Assembly (NCBI RefSeq): GCF_964275005.1
Contig: NC_092686.1
Span: 14,947,696 to 15,011,695 of the forward strand
Direction of reading: 5' to 3'
Source: Diadema setosum
Lineage: Eukaryota; Echinodermata; Echinoidea; Diadematoida; Diadematidae
DNA length: 64,000 nt
Positions 23,501 to 31,799 of this stretch are shown here, in pieces (the first letter of the stretch is position 1; the number at the start of each line of letters is the position of its first letter). A program made the position numbers and the translations under genes. The notes below the pieces were generated by a model. That model did no database searches, was not told where the DNA came from, and was given only the letters and a program-made list of their open reading frames with translations.

Positions 23501-26500
23501 TGAGGATATTTTTGAGCGGTGACACATATTTCTTATAAGGGTCTTTGAGCCAAGTTTAAGCTGACACCCAAATTTCAGGAGTGGGATAAAACACTTTGGT
23601 CTTCCTAGAATGCAAAAGACAGTAAATCGTATACTTTATACACATGGATATTGTATATTTCTTGATTTTCTTTATTTTCAACATGTGTGTTAATGGAGAA
23701 ATGAATACAGGTACGAGGCAGTTCCCGCGTCTGTCCATACGGGTACACTCATTATTTATGAACTCGACTCTGAGACTGAGCTAATGATATGGTAGATTTT
23801 CTGACCAGATCCTGGCACGCCACATGAGAAAGATGATATGTATTGATAAGTGTTTGGGCAGTTTCTCTCTCCTCATTTGTTACAATGTTCAGTTTAGCTC
23901 ACTTCAATTTATTTTCATATTCCCATGCTTCTCAAAGGAATAGCAAATTCTCATGACAATCGTACAACAAATAAGAATACAACTTAATGGATATAACCAT
24001 GTCTTTGGATTGCACGTTACAAGATAGAGAACGTACTGAACACAAAATGTTAACGGTCTGGTTATGCTACAAAGATATCTTAAAGAAGTAACAAATTATA
24101 TGATGGGGCCTGCATAAACGCTAGCTTCTTAAACTACAGGTTCAAAAATTCATGGGCGTAAAAATTAAGGATAACGGATGTGATTGTCTTGACAAACTGA
24201 AATACCACAGGAAAAAAACAACAACAATGTTGAAGAATGAACTTATATAAATGTTAACCACATATTGTTTCGACCTACTAGTTTCTGTTGAGTAAATTCA
24301 TAGATTTCGTAATATACGATAACTTAAAAGTTCTGCATTATAAGATATTATAATTGTCATGACGTTAACTAACGACGTACAATTCAAACCTCAATAATGT
24401 CATTCTTTTGCTGTTCAGTCAAGTTGCTAGTCATCACGGTGCCAGTACCATTTCACTTTACAATGTCTATTCTCAGCAGGTATGCGCTGAACATAATTGT
24501 ATCCCCCGAACAGAGTTCGGAGGATACTATGGATTTGGCCTCGTTGCGCCGCGTCCGCCGCGTCCGCCGCAGAGATTTTCTTGTGAGCGCTCTACTGGCT
24601 GCAGTTCTTCGATCATCTTCAAATTTGGCATTAAGGTGTATTATGGTAAGACGAAGAAGCCTATTGTTTTTGGTGATGGCGCCCTCGCTTGTTCCGTCTT
24701 TATACATGAAAGGGTAAACTTAACAGGGTCTGCTTGTGTGTTCGATGCTGGCCTTGTTTCTCGACCGATTTTTTTTTTTTTTTTTTTCAAATTTGGTATG
24801 TTAATGTATCGTAGTCTAATCCATACACCTATACCTATTGATAATGCTGCCCTCACTGTTTTACCTTTTACAGGGTGAAAGGTCACCCTGATCATGTCAA
24901 AATTTGCAGAAGTGCTTATTTATGCAATAACTTGATTGTTACTCAATGGATTTTATTCAGACTTGCTAAGGAGATGTATGGGTGGTCATTCTACATGAAG
25001 GACACAACAGTTTGTGTTGACGGCGCCCTCAGTGTTTTGACTTGGATGCCAGTGCACATTTCTTGTGTGTGCTCTATCAGCCACATTTCTCATCAGATTT
25101 TCTTCAAATTTTGCAAAAAGGTGCATTATAGTGAAATGAAGATGGCTATATTGTTTTGGTGGTGGCGCCCTCACTTGTTCCGTCTTATACAACATTCTGG
25201 CCTGAAAAGTAATCCAGATGGGGTATGGGACGGGTTCGATCGGGTGATACATGTGCTCGATTGCGAGTGCTCTAGTTATGCTAATGCATTTTGATGAATA
25301 TCATAGGGACAGTGTGTGCTGCTATTCCCCACACCACTTTCCTGACAATGTGTTTCCTTGTTTTCCTCTTTTTCGCACATTCACATGCGATTTCTGACGC
25401 ACTCGTACACTCACAATACTCACACACACACACACACACGCACGCACATGAACAGATGAAGGTGAGCGAATGCGACGACTGCACAGTATTTAAATCGTCG
25501 AATGCGATCAAGATACCAGGTGAGAACGACTTCCTTTCCGAGGCTTAATCATTCATGAGAATGATTTCAGTGAGTGAAAAGCTGGCGCTAGGTGATTTCG
25601 GGGTCATCCCACGAGACCGACACCCACGAGTCATACGATCCACGAGACCGACATCAAAAATAGGTTCATGAGTGGAACAGCCCACGAGTTTTACGGCTCA
25701 CGAGTCATGCAGCCGCATGACCTTCGACACTATAGGCAGAAAAGTCTCACGAGACCAGACACTACAAGCAAAGCCCGCGAGACCGACACTACACAATAAT
25801 GGCTCACGAGGCCGACAGTACGCAAAAAAAAGGCTCACGAGAACAATAGGCAAAGAAAGCCCACGAGACCGACACTAGGCAAAGAAGGCTCACGAGACCT
25901 ACACTAAGCAAAAAAAAGCCAGCGAGACCGACACTACGCAAAGAAGGCTCACGAGACCGACATGATGAACAGCGCCATCTACATGTCAATTACAAGTATG
26001 TACCTGTATAGGGTGTTGTATGAAGGGGAAATATTATGCTGGCGGGTTCAATTTCGTCACGCTATCGAGCGACGGATTGTAACTAATTGAACAGCGCCAT
26101 TCTACATATCAACGAGTATGTATCCAGTATGTATTTCTACACGTGTGCCTTTTAGGGGGCAGTTCTTTTACGCTTCGGGAAGCAAAATTGTTACCACTTT
26201 TTTTTCAAAGTATAATTGTACTCTTTATGGGCCCCCACACCCCCCCCCCCAAAAAAAAAAAAGAAAAATAAGAGGACGAGAACGATGCATGGTTCAATTT
26301 TAGATCTTTGATAATGCCATCGAGCTGTTTTTTAATAGGCTTTCCCGATTTCTAGCTAGAAGATATAAAGGATGTAAGTTCCCTTTTTTCTTTCTCGCCT
26401 TTTTTCACAAACACTCAACCACGCAAACACAGATCTTGAACGTTTCAGGGGGTGAGGGAGGGCAACTGACGGGGTAACACCATAGCAACTCTCATCTCTC

Positions 26501-28285
26501 AACTTCCATCTTTCATCTTCCTTATAATCCGGATACCCTATACAATTAATTGGTCTATAGATGGCGCTCTTCATCCTGTACGTCTAGTCTGTCTTCTTTG
26601 CCTAACTGGTGTCCGTCTCATGAGCCTATTTTGCTTAGTGTCGGTTTCGTGAGCCTTCTCTGCTTAGAGTCGAACTAATGGGCTGTATAACTCGTGGGCT
26701 TATTTTACTTGATGGCGAACTCGTGGGATTTATTTACTTAGTGTGGAACTCGTGGGCTGTATAACTAGTGGGCTGTATGACTTGTGAGCTGTATGACTCG
26801 TAGACTGCATGACTTATGAATTGAATTGAATTGAATTGATTGTTTTATTGTCCACAATGCGAATGTGGAAATGCGCCTTCCACCAGCGTTACATACAAGA
26901 GATACAAACAGATAACAATTGTTCATTGAACAACATATACGTCACAGATTACGAATAATATGAAACATTAATGTTTTGCAATACTTGTTTCAGAAAAATG
27001 AAAATAATAAACATTACATTTATAATACATATTACATATATTTATAGCTCATTCAATTCATTCATTTAAATAAATTCTATAATCATTATATTTATTGTCA
27101 AAAATTCAACTTTCAGCAGATCTTTCACTTCTAATCCACATTTTGTTTTCACATCTATGCCTCAAGGCCATAATGCCTACCAAATTTGATTTCAATTGCT
27201 TCAAAACTGTGGAAGTTGTTCACTCCACTAAATTAAAAAAAACAACAACAACATACGGTTACCATTTCAACACTTTATCAAATACAAACACAAAGAGTGT
27301 CTTGCATAACTACACCTATAAATCATCATAAATACCAATTTTAAAACTAATTGCCTAAATACTATGGGAGTTATTCAATCCACAAAATCTTAATAAAATT
27401 ATGCTTACCATGGCAACGCTTTGTCCGACAAACACAAAAATTATGTGTTCCACATCTATACCTCAAGGCCATAATGCCAACCAAATTATGGGCTGTATAA
27501 CTCGTGGGTATCCATCTTGTTATGTGCACCCAGCTAATTTTGCTTTGATGCTGAAACATTTCAGCAAAGAAAAGCAAAAAATAGTATGTTCTCATAAGAT
27601 ACATGCTCCAGTGAGATTGCATCATCGACGAGTTATATATTTCGTAAGGATCCATGAATCTCTACCATATATCTTAAGTTTGCCACTGGTGGCTGTTCAG
27701 ATTTTATTGCCAAATTCTCTGCCTTTAGCTGATTTCTTTGATCGATTGATTGATTGAGCTATTTAGTTTACTTTAGAATCTCTTTTGTATGTATTAGCTG
27801 TAAATATATTGGTCAAGCCACGTGGAAGCTTTTCTTGTATACTCAAGAACAGCTCTTGCCATGAATGTATGTCGACAGTTTACGGTACATCAGGGCATCT
27901 CGTGATTAATAGTTGAACAGCTCGTCTTGAATGAAAGAACTACACAGATTCCATGTCAGCTGCACAACGAATCTACCCTCAAGTTTGCCTAAGTATACTC
28001 TTCAATTTACCCATCATGTTCTGAGGTAGTATTTGAGTGGGCAACTCTGAAATTCTGTGGCATATCCTACAGTGGAGAAAGATTGGATGGAACGAGTTGA
28101 ATCTATTAAATCTGCACAAAATCAGGGAAGAAATGGTACAAAATATGTAACAATTTAGAGATCTCCATCAGCTTTAGTCTCCCTAAAACGTGTTCCTGTT
28201 ACCTTTAAGAAAGCTTTTTAAAATTCTGAAACAGGAGCAATTTTGCATGTGCAATAAAGGTCTCGTATCAGATTATATATAATAT

Positions 28286-28358
<73 letters not shown>

Positions 28359-28394
28359 TCTTGGAATTTTCCACGTGTTGGATCCATCTTCTAA

Positions 28395-28474
<80 letters not shown>

Positions 28475-29220
28475 GGTGTCTTCATGCAATCTCTACCTGT
28501 TACGTCTTCCCTGTCCAGAAATCTCCCAGCAAAAAGAAACAAGCAAACAAACAAATAAACAACCTCCGTAAGTGCAATAGCAGTTTTCTTGCATAACAAA
28601 TGTAAGAAATTATCTGTGACACACGTAAAAATCTAAGAAAGGAACACTTCATCAGAAAATGCTCTGTCATTGTGCCATGTTTTCATAATTGTAACTTCCT
28701 ATAAGATTTCTTCAGTTGCAATTATCTAACAATCCTTTATGAAATAACGTCGGGGAAAAAAAAGTTATGTACCGTACCATGTGGTGGGTTTAATACCTCT
28801 CACTGTCTCCTATTCTTCTGTGCCTTACCCCCAGCTCCGGAACCATCTCTTCCTGAAATCACCCTCACTTCTTTGCCGCCACCCAATACTACCACAACCG
28901 ACACCTTGCAAACACTTACAACTACCACAACCTACCGTAACACCTTGCAAACACTTGCAACTACCACAACTTACATCTCGCAAACACTTACAGAGGATAG
29001 CGGGAGCCGAGATTCTACGGCGTCGAGATCTGGTCTCATTCGGAACGTGGTTGGCGGATGCCTTGGAGGGATTTTGATACTAGTAGTGCTTGTGATCTCG
29101 GTTGTGATCTGCAGAAATAAATTTAAGACTGCATGCTGTAGCGTTGTGAAAGACAAGAGTGTAAATGACCCAGAGATCAACCTCTCGACCAGATCCCTCG
29201 TCGATAGCAACAACATTTAA
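5048..29220 (+). CDS. IL-17 receptor-like type I membrane protein lacking a SEFIR domain (10-exon gene model)
   Basis: Spliced model: 5048-5164, 10399-10453, 12722-12859, 14502-14623, 20598-20657, 21381-21424, 21872-22043, 23330-23383, 25456-25519, 28835-29220 (1212 nt, 403 aa plus stop). Residues 1-~27 are a signal peptide. About 58-170 align in register with fibronectin-III domain 1 of IL-17 receptors: a W in 'ATWYASE', then 'LTGFEVKVL', a Cys-rich '[10 protein letters not shown]' and '[10 protein letters not shown]'. About 179-276 match domain 2: 'HWVPKP', 'VQYKVYL', 'VPDGTYFAL', then 'CDDC' and a closing Pro. Residues 277-342 are a Thr/Pro-rich stalk, 347-368 the membrane helix, 369-403 the tail. 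N-glycosylation sequons include NFT, NLT, NFS, NHT and NIT (the last across exons 7/8). IL-17 receptors normally signal through a cytoplasmic SEFIR domain, which is absent here. The family call is by motif only. The exon 6/7 boundary is uncertain. Confidence 0.68.
5487..5622. repeat. (ATT)n microsatellite, receptor intron 1
   Basis: Long, slightly interrupted trinucleotide ATT/TTA tract. Translations of it are poly-Asn or poly-Ile and are not coding. Confidence 0.9.
6790..8450. repeat. ~165-bp tandem array, about ten units, receptor intron 1
   Basis: The word AATTTCCAAAGCGAAAAA recurs near 6962, 7123, 7290, 7452, 7622, 7786, 7956, 8114, 8219 and 8379, a period of about 160-170 bp with one short unit. 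Each unit carries AAACGGCAGT, a T-rich/A-rich join, the near-palindromic CTCGCTCGCTTCGCTCGCTC, then CCATTCTCCTGATGTTGCTG. A lone copy of the CG-rich word lies at 6159-6185. Reading frames through the array are repeat artefacts. Confidence 0.85.
8451..9120. repeat. Low-complexity G/C, A and T runs plus one 'agatcgct..cctcgtg' repeat unit
   Basis: 8705-8830 resembles units at 31800-32420 (CACCAGATCGCTGAATTTCA, then CTTCCTCGTGTGGGAGAGGG, then a C run). 9016-9105 holds consecutive G, C and A homopolymers. No coding content. Confidence 0.6.
9205..9362 (+). pseudogene. Possible fragment of a seven-helix receptor (weak)
   Basis: One open frame reads '[19 protein letters not shown]' then '[20 protein letters not shown]' and stops. 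The basic/amphipathic segment with R-x-E-x-R-L-F-L followed by a hydrophobic helix resembles the region around helix 5/6 of nematode-like or chemosensory seven-helix receptors. There is no supporting exon nearby and it lies inside the receptor gene's first intron. It may be chance. Confidence 0.15.
10399..10453 (+). CDS. Receptor gene exon 2
   Basis: The acceptor is TTCATTTCAG|GACCCAGC and the donor CTCTAC|GTAAGT. The 55 nt are read in phase 0 to 1: [18 protein letters not shown] plus one base. The phase matches exon 1 before it and exon 3 after it. This is the linker leading into fibronectin-like domain 1, contributing one Cys. Confidence 0.65.
10483..12500. mobile_element. Foldback element with arms of 15-bp repeats, filling most of receptor intron 2
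   Basis: The left arm (about 10500-10826) is a degenerate 15-bp array with a unit like GTCAGGGGTAAAAAT. The right arm (about 12215-12495) is the reverse complement (ATTTTTACCCCTGAC-type). The ~1.4-kb centre is AT-rich with no transposase frame and contains one 'gttcgttaatccgaa' element. The organisation (15-bp direct repeats in long inverted arms) matches TU foldback elements of sea urchins. The element starts within ~50 bp of exon 2's donor and ends ~225 bp before exon 3. Confidence 0.72.
11140..11262. repeat. Short foldback repeat, 'gttcgttaatccgaa' family, nested in the intron 2 element
   Basis: GTTCGTAATTTCAAAGGTTT on the left and TTCGGATTAAAGAACATTCG on the right are the diverged arms of the same family seen at 42-160. 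Confidence 0.55.
12722..12859 (+). CDS. Receptor gene exon 3: first half of fibronectin-like domain 1
   Basis: The acceptor is CAATTTTCCAG|CTTGC and the donor AGAGG|GTAGGT; 138 nt, phase 1 to 1. It contains '[13 protein letters not shown]' and '[14 protein letters not shown]'. In IL-17RA-type receptors the corresponding strand also places a Trp about ten residues before the L-x-G-x-E motif found here in exon 4. One N-glycosylation sequon (NFT). Confidence 0.75.
12935..13769. repeat. Palindromic MITE-like repeat with a nested LINE-tail-like insertion, receptor intron 3
   Basis: Bounded by TTAAAGGGATGGTA and TTACCATCCCTTTAA. The inner hairpin has TTGATGAAAATTGGTTTTGA on one side and the diverged reverse (CATTCCAAACCGATTTCCAT) on the other. 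The same family occurs at 55294-55690 and 55729-56171. From about 12960 to 13180 a TTTGA-type microsatellite and AT-rich sequence resemble the minus-strand tail of a LINE inserted into it. Confidence 0.6.
14502..14623 (+). CDS. Receptor gene exon 4: core of fibronectin-like domain 1
   Basis: The acceptor is CTGTCCAACAG|TCAAC and the donor GCAGGG|GTAAGT; 122 nt, phase 1 to 0. It encodes '[20 protein letters not shown]' followed by '[21 protein letters not shown]'. The L-x-G-x-E-[VL]-x-VL and C-F/V-x-F signatures are the most diagnostic part of the IL-17 receptor resemblance. It starts at the end of one foldback-filled stretch, and its donor lies only ~37 bp before the 15-bp repeat arm at 14660. 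Confidence 0.77.
14660..15345. repeat. Left arm of a TU-like foldback: tandem 15-bp units GCTCCGGCGACATTT, receptor intron 4
   Basis: More than 35 near-identical 15-bp units (GCTCCGGCGACAAAT / GCTCCGGCGACATTT), degenerating at the right. They are interspersed with a short palindrome GTCTGAAGGTAC..GTACCTTCAGAC near 15100-15130. The reverse complement makes the arm at 18560-19018. Long frames here (repeats of Leu-Arg-Arg or Cys-Ser-Gly-Asp) are repeat artefacts. Confidence 0.85.
16202..16590. repeat. ~390-bp polypyrimidine tract
   Basis: Almost pure C/T on the + strand (TTTCTTTCTTTC-type), with two short A-containing breaks. Translated frames are poly-Phe/Ser/Leu and are not genes. Confidence 0.9.
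16913..17080. repeat. Purine-rich tract
   Basis: G/A-rich (GAAAGGGAAAGGGAAAAGAA) on the + strand, so opposite in strand sense to 16202-16590. A second purine tract lies at 17675-17775. Confidence 0.75.
17930..18257 (+). mobile_element. LINE 3' end with (TTGAA)n tail
   Basis: AT-rich segment ending GATCAGATCAATAAATTGAA and followed by repeated GAATT pentamers. Same tail type as on the minus strand at 26816 and 53401. Confidence 0.5.
18560..19018. repeat. Right arm of the TU-like foldback, receptor intron 4
   Basis: 15-bp units AAATGTCGCCGGAGC / ATTTGTCGGCGGAGC, the reverse complement of 14660-15345. The interspersed TGTACCTTCAGACC word (18640s, 18720s) also mirrors the left arm. Confidence 0.85.
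19324..19919. repeat. 0.6-kb MITE with TTAAAGGGG-type inverted ends
   Basis: Left end TTAAAGGGGGAAATCCATTC, then AAGTTAGTCTGATAAAAAAG. The right end is the matching inverse (CTTATCAGACTAACTTATAT, then GGATTTCCCCTTTAA). Internal inverted words (GCAAATGAGTGAGC / GCTCACTTTGCCATTTGC) make the whole unit foldable. A second copy is at 46551-47164. Confidence 0.75.
20370..20500. repeat. (AT)n-rich microsatellite, receptor intron 4
   Basis: ATATAT runs interrupted by GATTAT, about 230 bp before exon 5. Confidence 0.85.
20598..20657 (+). CDS. Receptor gene exon 5: end of fibronectin-like domain 1
   Basis: The acceptor is TCTCCCGATGTCAG|AGC after a strong pyrimidine tract, and the donor TATTCG|GTAAGA; 60 nt, phase 0 to 0. 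It encodes '[20 protein letters not shown]'. The F-x-x-x-F-x-x-x-P-x-x-EY arrangement matches the strand that follows the C-F-x-F segment in IL-17 receptors, which also argues that no exon is missing between exons 4 and 5. An alternative acceptor 13 bases downstream (TTTTCAG|TGAG) gives the same reading frame but would need a different phase. Confidence 0.7.
20658..21380. other. Receptor intron 5
   Basis: About 720 bp of unique-looking AT-rich sequence ending in a good pyrimidine tract (GTTTCTCTTCTCGCTTTCAG). No repeat or gene recognised. Confidence 0.5.
21381..21424 (+). CDS. Receptor gene exon 6 (3' boundary uncertain)
   Basis: The acceptor is CTTCTCGCTTTCAG|GTTGTAG. In phase 0 it reads '[12 protein letters not shown]'. 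The strongest donor by eye is GTCGTG|GTGAGT (end 21416), but that ends in phase 0 while exon 7's best acceptor needs phase 1. Using the weaker donor AGTTG|GTGCAG (end 21424) with the downstream acceptor at 21872 keeps frame and gives '..HCVVVSC-MEHW..'. Another option is a donor at 21420/21421 (A|GTTGGT) with the 21865 acceptor. I list the frame-preserving version. Confidence 0.45.
21872..22043 (+). CDS. Receptor gene exon 7: start of fibronectin-like domain 2
   Basis: The donor AACATT|GTGAGT is strong. The reading frame '[14 protein letters not shown]', '[11 protein letters not shown]', '[15 protein letters not shown]' is open throughout, with regular hydrophobic alternation. W-x-P near the start and the later 'VQYKVYL' strand match the second ectodomain module of IL-17RA-like receptors. 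Acceptor choices are TACGCAG|TGTCC (exon from 21865, needs one carried base) or GTGTCCAG|CATGG (from 21872, needs two). GC content and codon use are visibly higher than in the flanking introns. Confidence 0.7.
22396..22453. repeat. 58-bp perfect palindrome with no spacer, receptor intron 7
   Basis: The left half 22396-22424 runs TTTTTCTTGTCGCAAAGAAA then TGTTGAACA. The right half 22425-22453 is its exact reverse complement. It is embedded in ~250 bp of related words (GTAAACAGTT, GTAAACAATTGCAGTC, GACTGCAATTGTTTAC) that form longer imperfect arms at about 22320-22510. Confidence 0.85.
22511..23329. other. Remainder of receptor intron 7
   Basis: AT-rich sequence with no recognised repeat or gene, ending in the T-rich acceptor of exon 8. 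Confidence 0.4.
23330..23383 (+). CDS. Receptor gene exon 8
   Basis: The acceptor follows a long T tract (TTTCATTTCAG|ACTC) and the donor is GCTTTG|GTAATT; 54 nt, phase 0 to 0. It encodes '[18 protein letters not shown]'. The 'VPDGTYFAL' strand is the usual penultimate beta strand of fibronectin-like domain 2. The N-I at the end of exon 7 plus T at the start of exon 8 makes an N-glycosylation sequon. Confidence 0.7.
23384..24520. other. First part of receptor intron 8
   Basis: Unique-looking AT-rich sequence. One good acceptor-like site at 24418 was examined and rejected as an exon because no frame continues from exon 8. Confidence 0.4.
24600..25200. repeat. Repeat units around 'ggcgccctc..tgttccgtc', receptor intron 8
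   Basis: About 24607-24705 and 25103-25190 are clearly related (TTCAAATTTGGCATTAAGGT versus TTCAAATTTTGCAAAAAGGT, then GGTGGCGCCCTC and TTGTTCCGTCTT), with a diverged middle copy at 24785-24875. This resembles the unit-built repeats common in marine invertebrates, such as the one at 57787. Confidence 0.55.
25456..25519 (+). CDS. Receptor gene exon 9: C-terminal Cys motif of the ectodomain
   Basis: The acceptor is CACATGAACAG|ATGAAG after a CA-rich tract, and the donor TACCAG|GTGAGA; 64 nt, phase 0 to 1. It encodes '[20 protein letters not shown]' then P. V-x-x-C-x-x-C followed by S/T residues and a Pro matches the closing strand of IL-17 receptor domain 2. The acceptor is weak because the tract is CA- rather than pyrimidine-rich, but phase and content fit both neighbours. 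Confidence 0.65.
25604..26820. mobile_element. 'cacgag' foldback element, receptor intron 9
   Basis: The left arm 25604-25970 is a ~28-bp tandem unit (CACGAGACCGACACTACGCA then AAGAAGGCT). The right arm 26580-26820 is its reverse complement (TTTGCCTAACTGGTGTCCGT; CTCGTGGGCTGTATAACTCG). The centre (25975-26575) has homopolymers and no coding frame. The same family is at 1328-1680 and 32452-33180. Confidence 0.75.
26816..27360 (-). mobile_element. LINE 3' end, minus strand, receptor intron 9
   Basis: Starts with the AATTGAATTGAATTGATTGT tail (reverse-complement sense: TTCAATTCAATT end), followed by TTTATTGTCCACAATGCGAA, a common 3' UTR word of such LINEs, then AT-rich sequence. It is inserted directly at the end of the foldback arm. 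Confidence 0.5.
27361..28285. other. Remainder of receptor intron 9
   Basis: Unique-looking, AT-rich, no gene or array recognised. Confidence 0.35.
28286..28470. repeat. Two long (TA)n tracts, receptor intron 9
   Basis: About 70 bp of pure AT at 28286-28355 and about 75 bp at 28394-28470, separated by ~38 bp. Frames through them are Ile-Tyr repeats and are not genes. Confidence 0.95.
28835..29220 (+). CDS. Receptor gene exon 10: Thr-rich stalk, transmembrane helix, short tail and stop
   Basis: The acceptor is TTACCCCCAG|CTCCGG. With the G carried from exon 9 it reads A-P-E-P-S-L-P-E. Two copies of a ~13-residue unit 'TLQTL(T/A)TTTTY' form a mucin-like stalk. The helix is '[20 protein letters not shown]' (starting at residue 347), followed by IC-R-N-K as a stop-transfer sequence. 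The tail has a CC pair (possible palmitoylation) and an acidic/Ser-rich end '..[17 protein letters not shown]', then TAA. No SEFIR, TIR or other signalling domain follows. The tail is only 35 residues. Confidence 0.82.
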
Positions 29221-29680
29221 AATGATGCAACGTTTAGTTACAGACAGGGTGATGGTTGCAGCGGTTCATCCAGTTCTTGATTCATCAGTCTTCACACTAT
29301 TTTTGGTTTTACAAAGGCACATAAACTACTGATGGTTACCATCGACTGCCAATTTGACACAAACTTCAAAGTTTCTTTAGTTATATGTTTGTTCTGTTCA
29401 GTAAATATTGTTAATTTCTTATCTTTGGTTAAAATTGTCGAAACGCTTTCAGCCTATATGGAAAAGGCGCTATACAAATATTGGGTGTTATTTAATACCT
29501 AAATAGATCCTTGTCATTTGATTGATTGTTTGATATTGATAATTTGTCCCATTTTAATATTACGTCATTATTCGTGCAATTGTGGCTCCCTTAACCGTGC
29601 AATCTTGGATCCACGCGATTTGCTTCATTGCACGCATGCCGAGAGTTCGGAACACTACGTACGTAAAACTCTTGCGTCTT
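29221..29680. other. 3' flank of the receptor gene
   Basis: Probable 3' UTR. No AATAAA before ~29700. The word GGAAAAGGCGCTATACAAAT at ~29460-29480 resembles a short-repeat tail widespread in echinoderm genomes, so the transcript end cannot be placed from sequence. Confidence 0.4.
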
Positions 29681-29681
29681 A

Positions 29682-30065
29682 TAAAAGAGGAAATCCACCC
29701 TAAAATAAATGAACATCAGAAGAAAGAGAAAAACATTCCCTCAGAACGTTACAAATATGACAAAAATCGGAAAAGAAATAAGGAAGATACGACATTTTGA
29801 AATGTCACATTTTTTTCGGAAATATTTCTCGGCCAGTCTTTATGAATGTTCAAATCATCAAGTCATGTCATGCTCTCACAATTTCTTATTCATTTCATAC
29901 ACAGAAATGACACAAAAACTTATATTTCAGCTGTATAGATTAAAAAAAAAAGAACTTGTCGTAAAAGCTCCCAAAAGAAAAAAGAAAAAATGTTAACTCC
30001 GACATGTCTTGGTATGGGATCATGCTTTTATTTGTATTTGCCAAAAATAACGATTTTCGGAATTT
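29682..30065. repeat. Dispersed repeat, first copy
   Basis: AAAGAGGAAATCCACCCTAA, then AAATAAGGAAGATACGACAT and TTTTGAAATGTCACATTTTT. It matches 61781-62160 over several hundred bases with ordinary divergence. Confidence 0.65.
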
Positions 30066-30324
30066 CATATATAACGTATATAACCAAGTATTAGAATAAG
30101 CATTCATTATTTGTATTATGCAACAGCTCCCGTGTTTTATTTATGACCTGAGGATTTTTTTCCAAAGTTTGGTGGAGAGAGAAATTAGGAAGTGATGGGT
30201 GTGGGGAATGGAAGTTGTTGGCAAATTGGAATACGTTTACATAATTTAGGTCCATTACTTTTATCAACAAGCACATACATTGTTCATTTTTAAAATGTAT
30301 AGATAAGCTATGTAATGTTGTTGC

Positions 30325-30355
<31 letters not shown>

Positions 30356-31799
30356 CCAGTGTATAATCTTCATACGGATAACAAGAATTTGACCGATATT
30401 GATGCAAGTACCACTCGGAAAATGATCCCGTCCGATATGCGACAAGAACATATTTCGTGGAACATATCCGTTTACAGGATTTTCATGTCTGGTCAAAATG
30501 AATGGCCACAAAAATTCTTTATTACTTTACACCCCTGATCACTCTCTGCAACATGAGAGGAAATTCATACCTTTTTAATTTTAAAGAAATGTACTTGTTT
30601 TACCGATATTAGTATTGTCTTGCTAATAAAAAGTTGTGAAAATAAAATACCGCTGTGTAATAGCAATAGTATCCATCTTATTGTTATTTATTTGTGTGTG
30701 TCAATGAATTGTTTCATACCTGGTCTGAAATATCGTGCCTTCTCGTTTATCTACGTATATGCAGGGACTACAGCACTTCATAAAATGTGACTGAGTTTTC
30801 AATTTTCAGAGGCTTTACGTATTGCTTTGATTGTGTCACTCTGAGATATTCTCTTTGTCAGTAAGATCCTATATTCATCAGAGTTTGAACTTTCCTCACC
30901 TAATATGATATTCCAAATTTACCCATTATCGCAAATAATCTTTTTCTTTTTCTAACTACAGGCTTTATGTAGAGTCTATGGTATTTTTTTGCAAAATACT
31001 TTTTGTTCCGATTCCCTGTTACTAGTCAGTCTCTCATGTCATGAAACCTCAAGAGAAGTGCTTAAAAGATAACCTGTCTACAATAGAGTCATTAAAGAAT
31101 AAGAGGTTGATCAATTATGTTGCACCATTGCTCTCGCTATGCCTTTATGACTTATGATCCGCGTCAACCAAGGTTAAAAAAGTGAGATATAGTGTATAGT
31201 AAAAGAAAGTATAAAGAAACATACAAACACGCGCTCACACAGCAAGGGAAATGCGTATTTATAGGCCTATCATACGTGAAGTAATGGGTTATTAATTTTA
31301 TTAAACGTTGCCAGGAAAATCATGCTTCAGTGCAGACCGCCTACTTTCTAAACATGGTGATAATTGTATGGATGATAATCCTCATCGATTGTGTGGATCA
31401 CCTACCTTCACTTCTTTCTTCAAGAGCTGTGTCATGAAGTCCCATATGTACGAAAATTATGATGGCATGCAAGGCAAATTGAATTAATCTAATGAACGGA
31501 TATATTTTAGAATAATGATTTTAATATCGAACTCTGGGCGGATATCCTCTTCCAAACCCTCCCCAGCTACGTCTCCCTTCACAGGTTAATTGCATTTTTT
31601 TTTAAAGACAGTTTCCAAAATATTTCGTCAAAATGTTAACAAGATCATTTCATTTTAATTCCAAGCAAAAAACTTCCTGTAAAAGCTTCCTCGAGAAGAC
31701 ACCGCACCTCATCCTATATGTACAACCTGAACCTCTCCCTACTCGAGTGCTCAGACCTGTGTGTTGATATAGGGACTGATCATTATCCAAACATTCCAC
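30066..31799. other. Intergenic stretch with a (GTT)n microsatellite
   Basis: A GTT trinucleotide run lies at 30313-30356. Otherwise AT-rich with no recognised gene, array or inverted repeat. Confidence 0.45.

Noticed and set aside
24419..24480. Candidate exon with good acceptor (TTTTGCTGTTCAG|TCAAG)
   Set aside because: From exon 8 (phase 0) it hits a stop at once. Exon 9 follows exon 8 in the right phase and supplies the expected C-x-x-C motif.
28273..28600. Ile-Tyr repeat frames on both strands
   Set aside because: Translations of (TA)n microsatellites.
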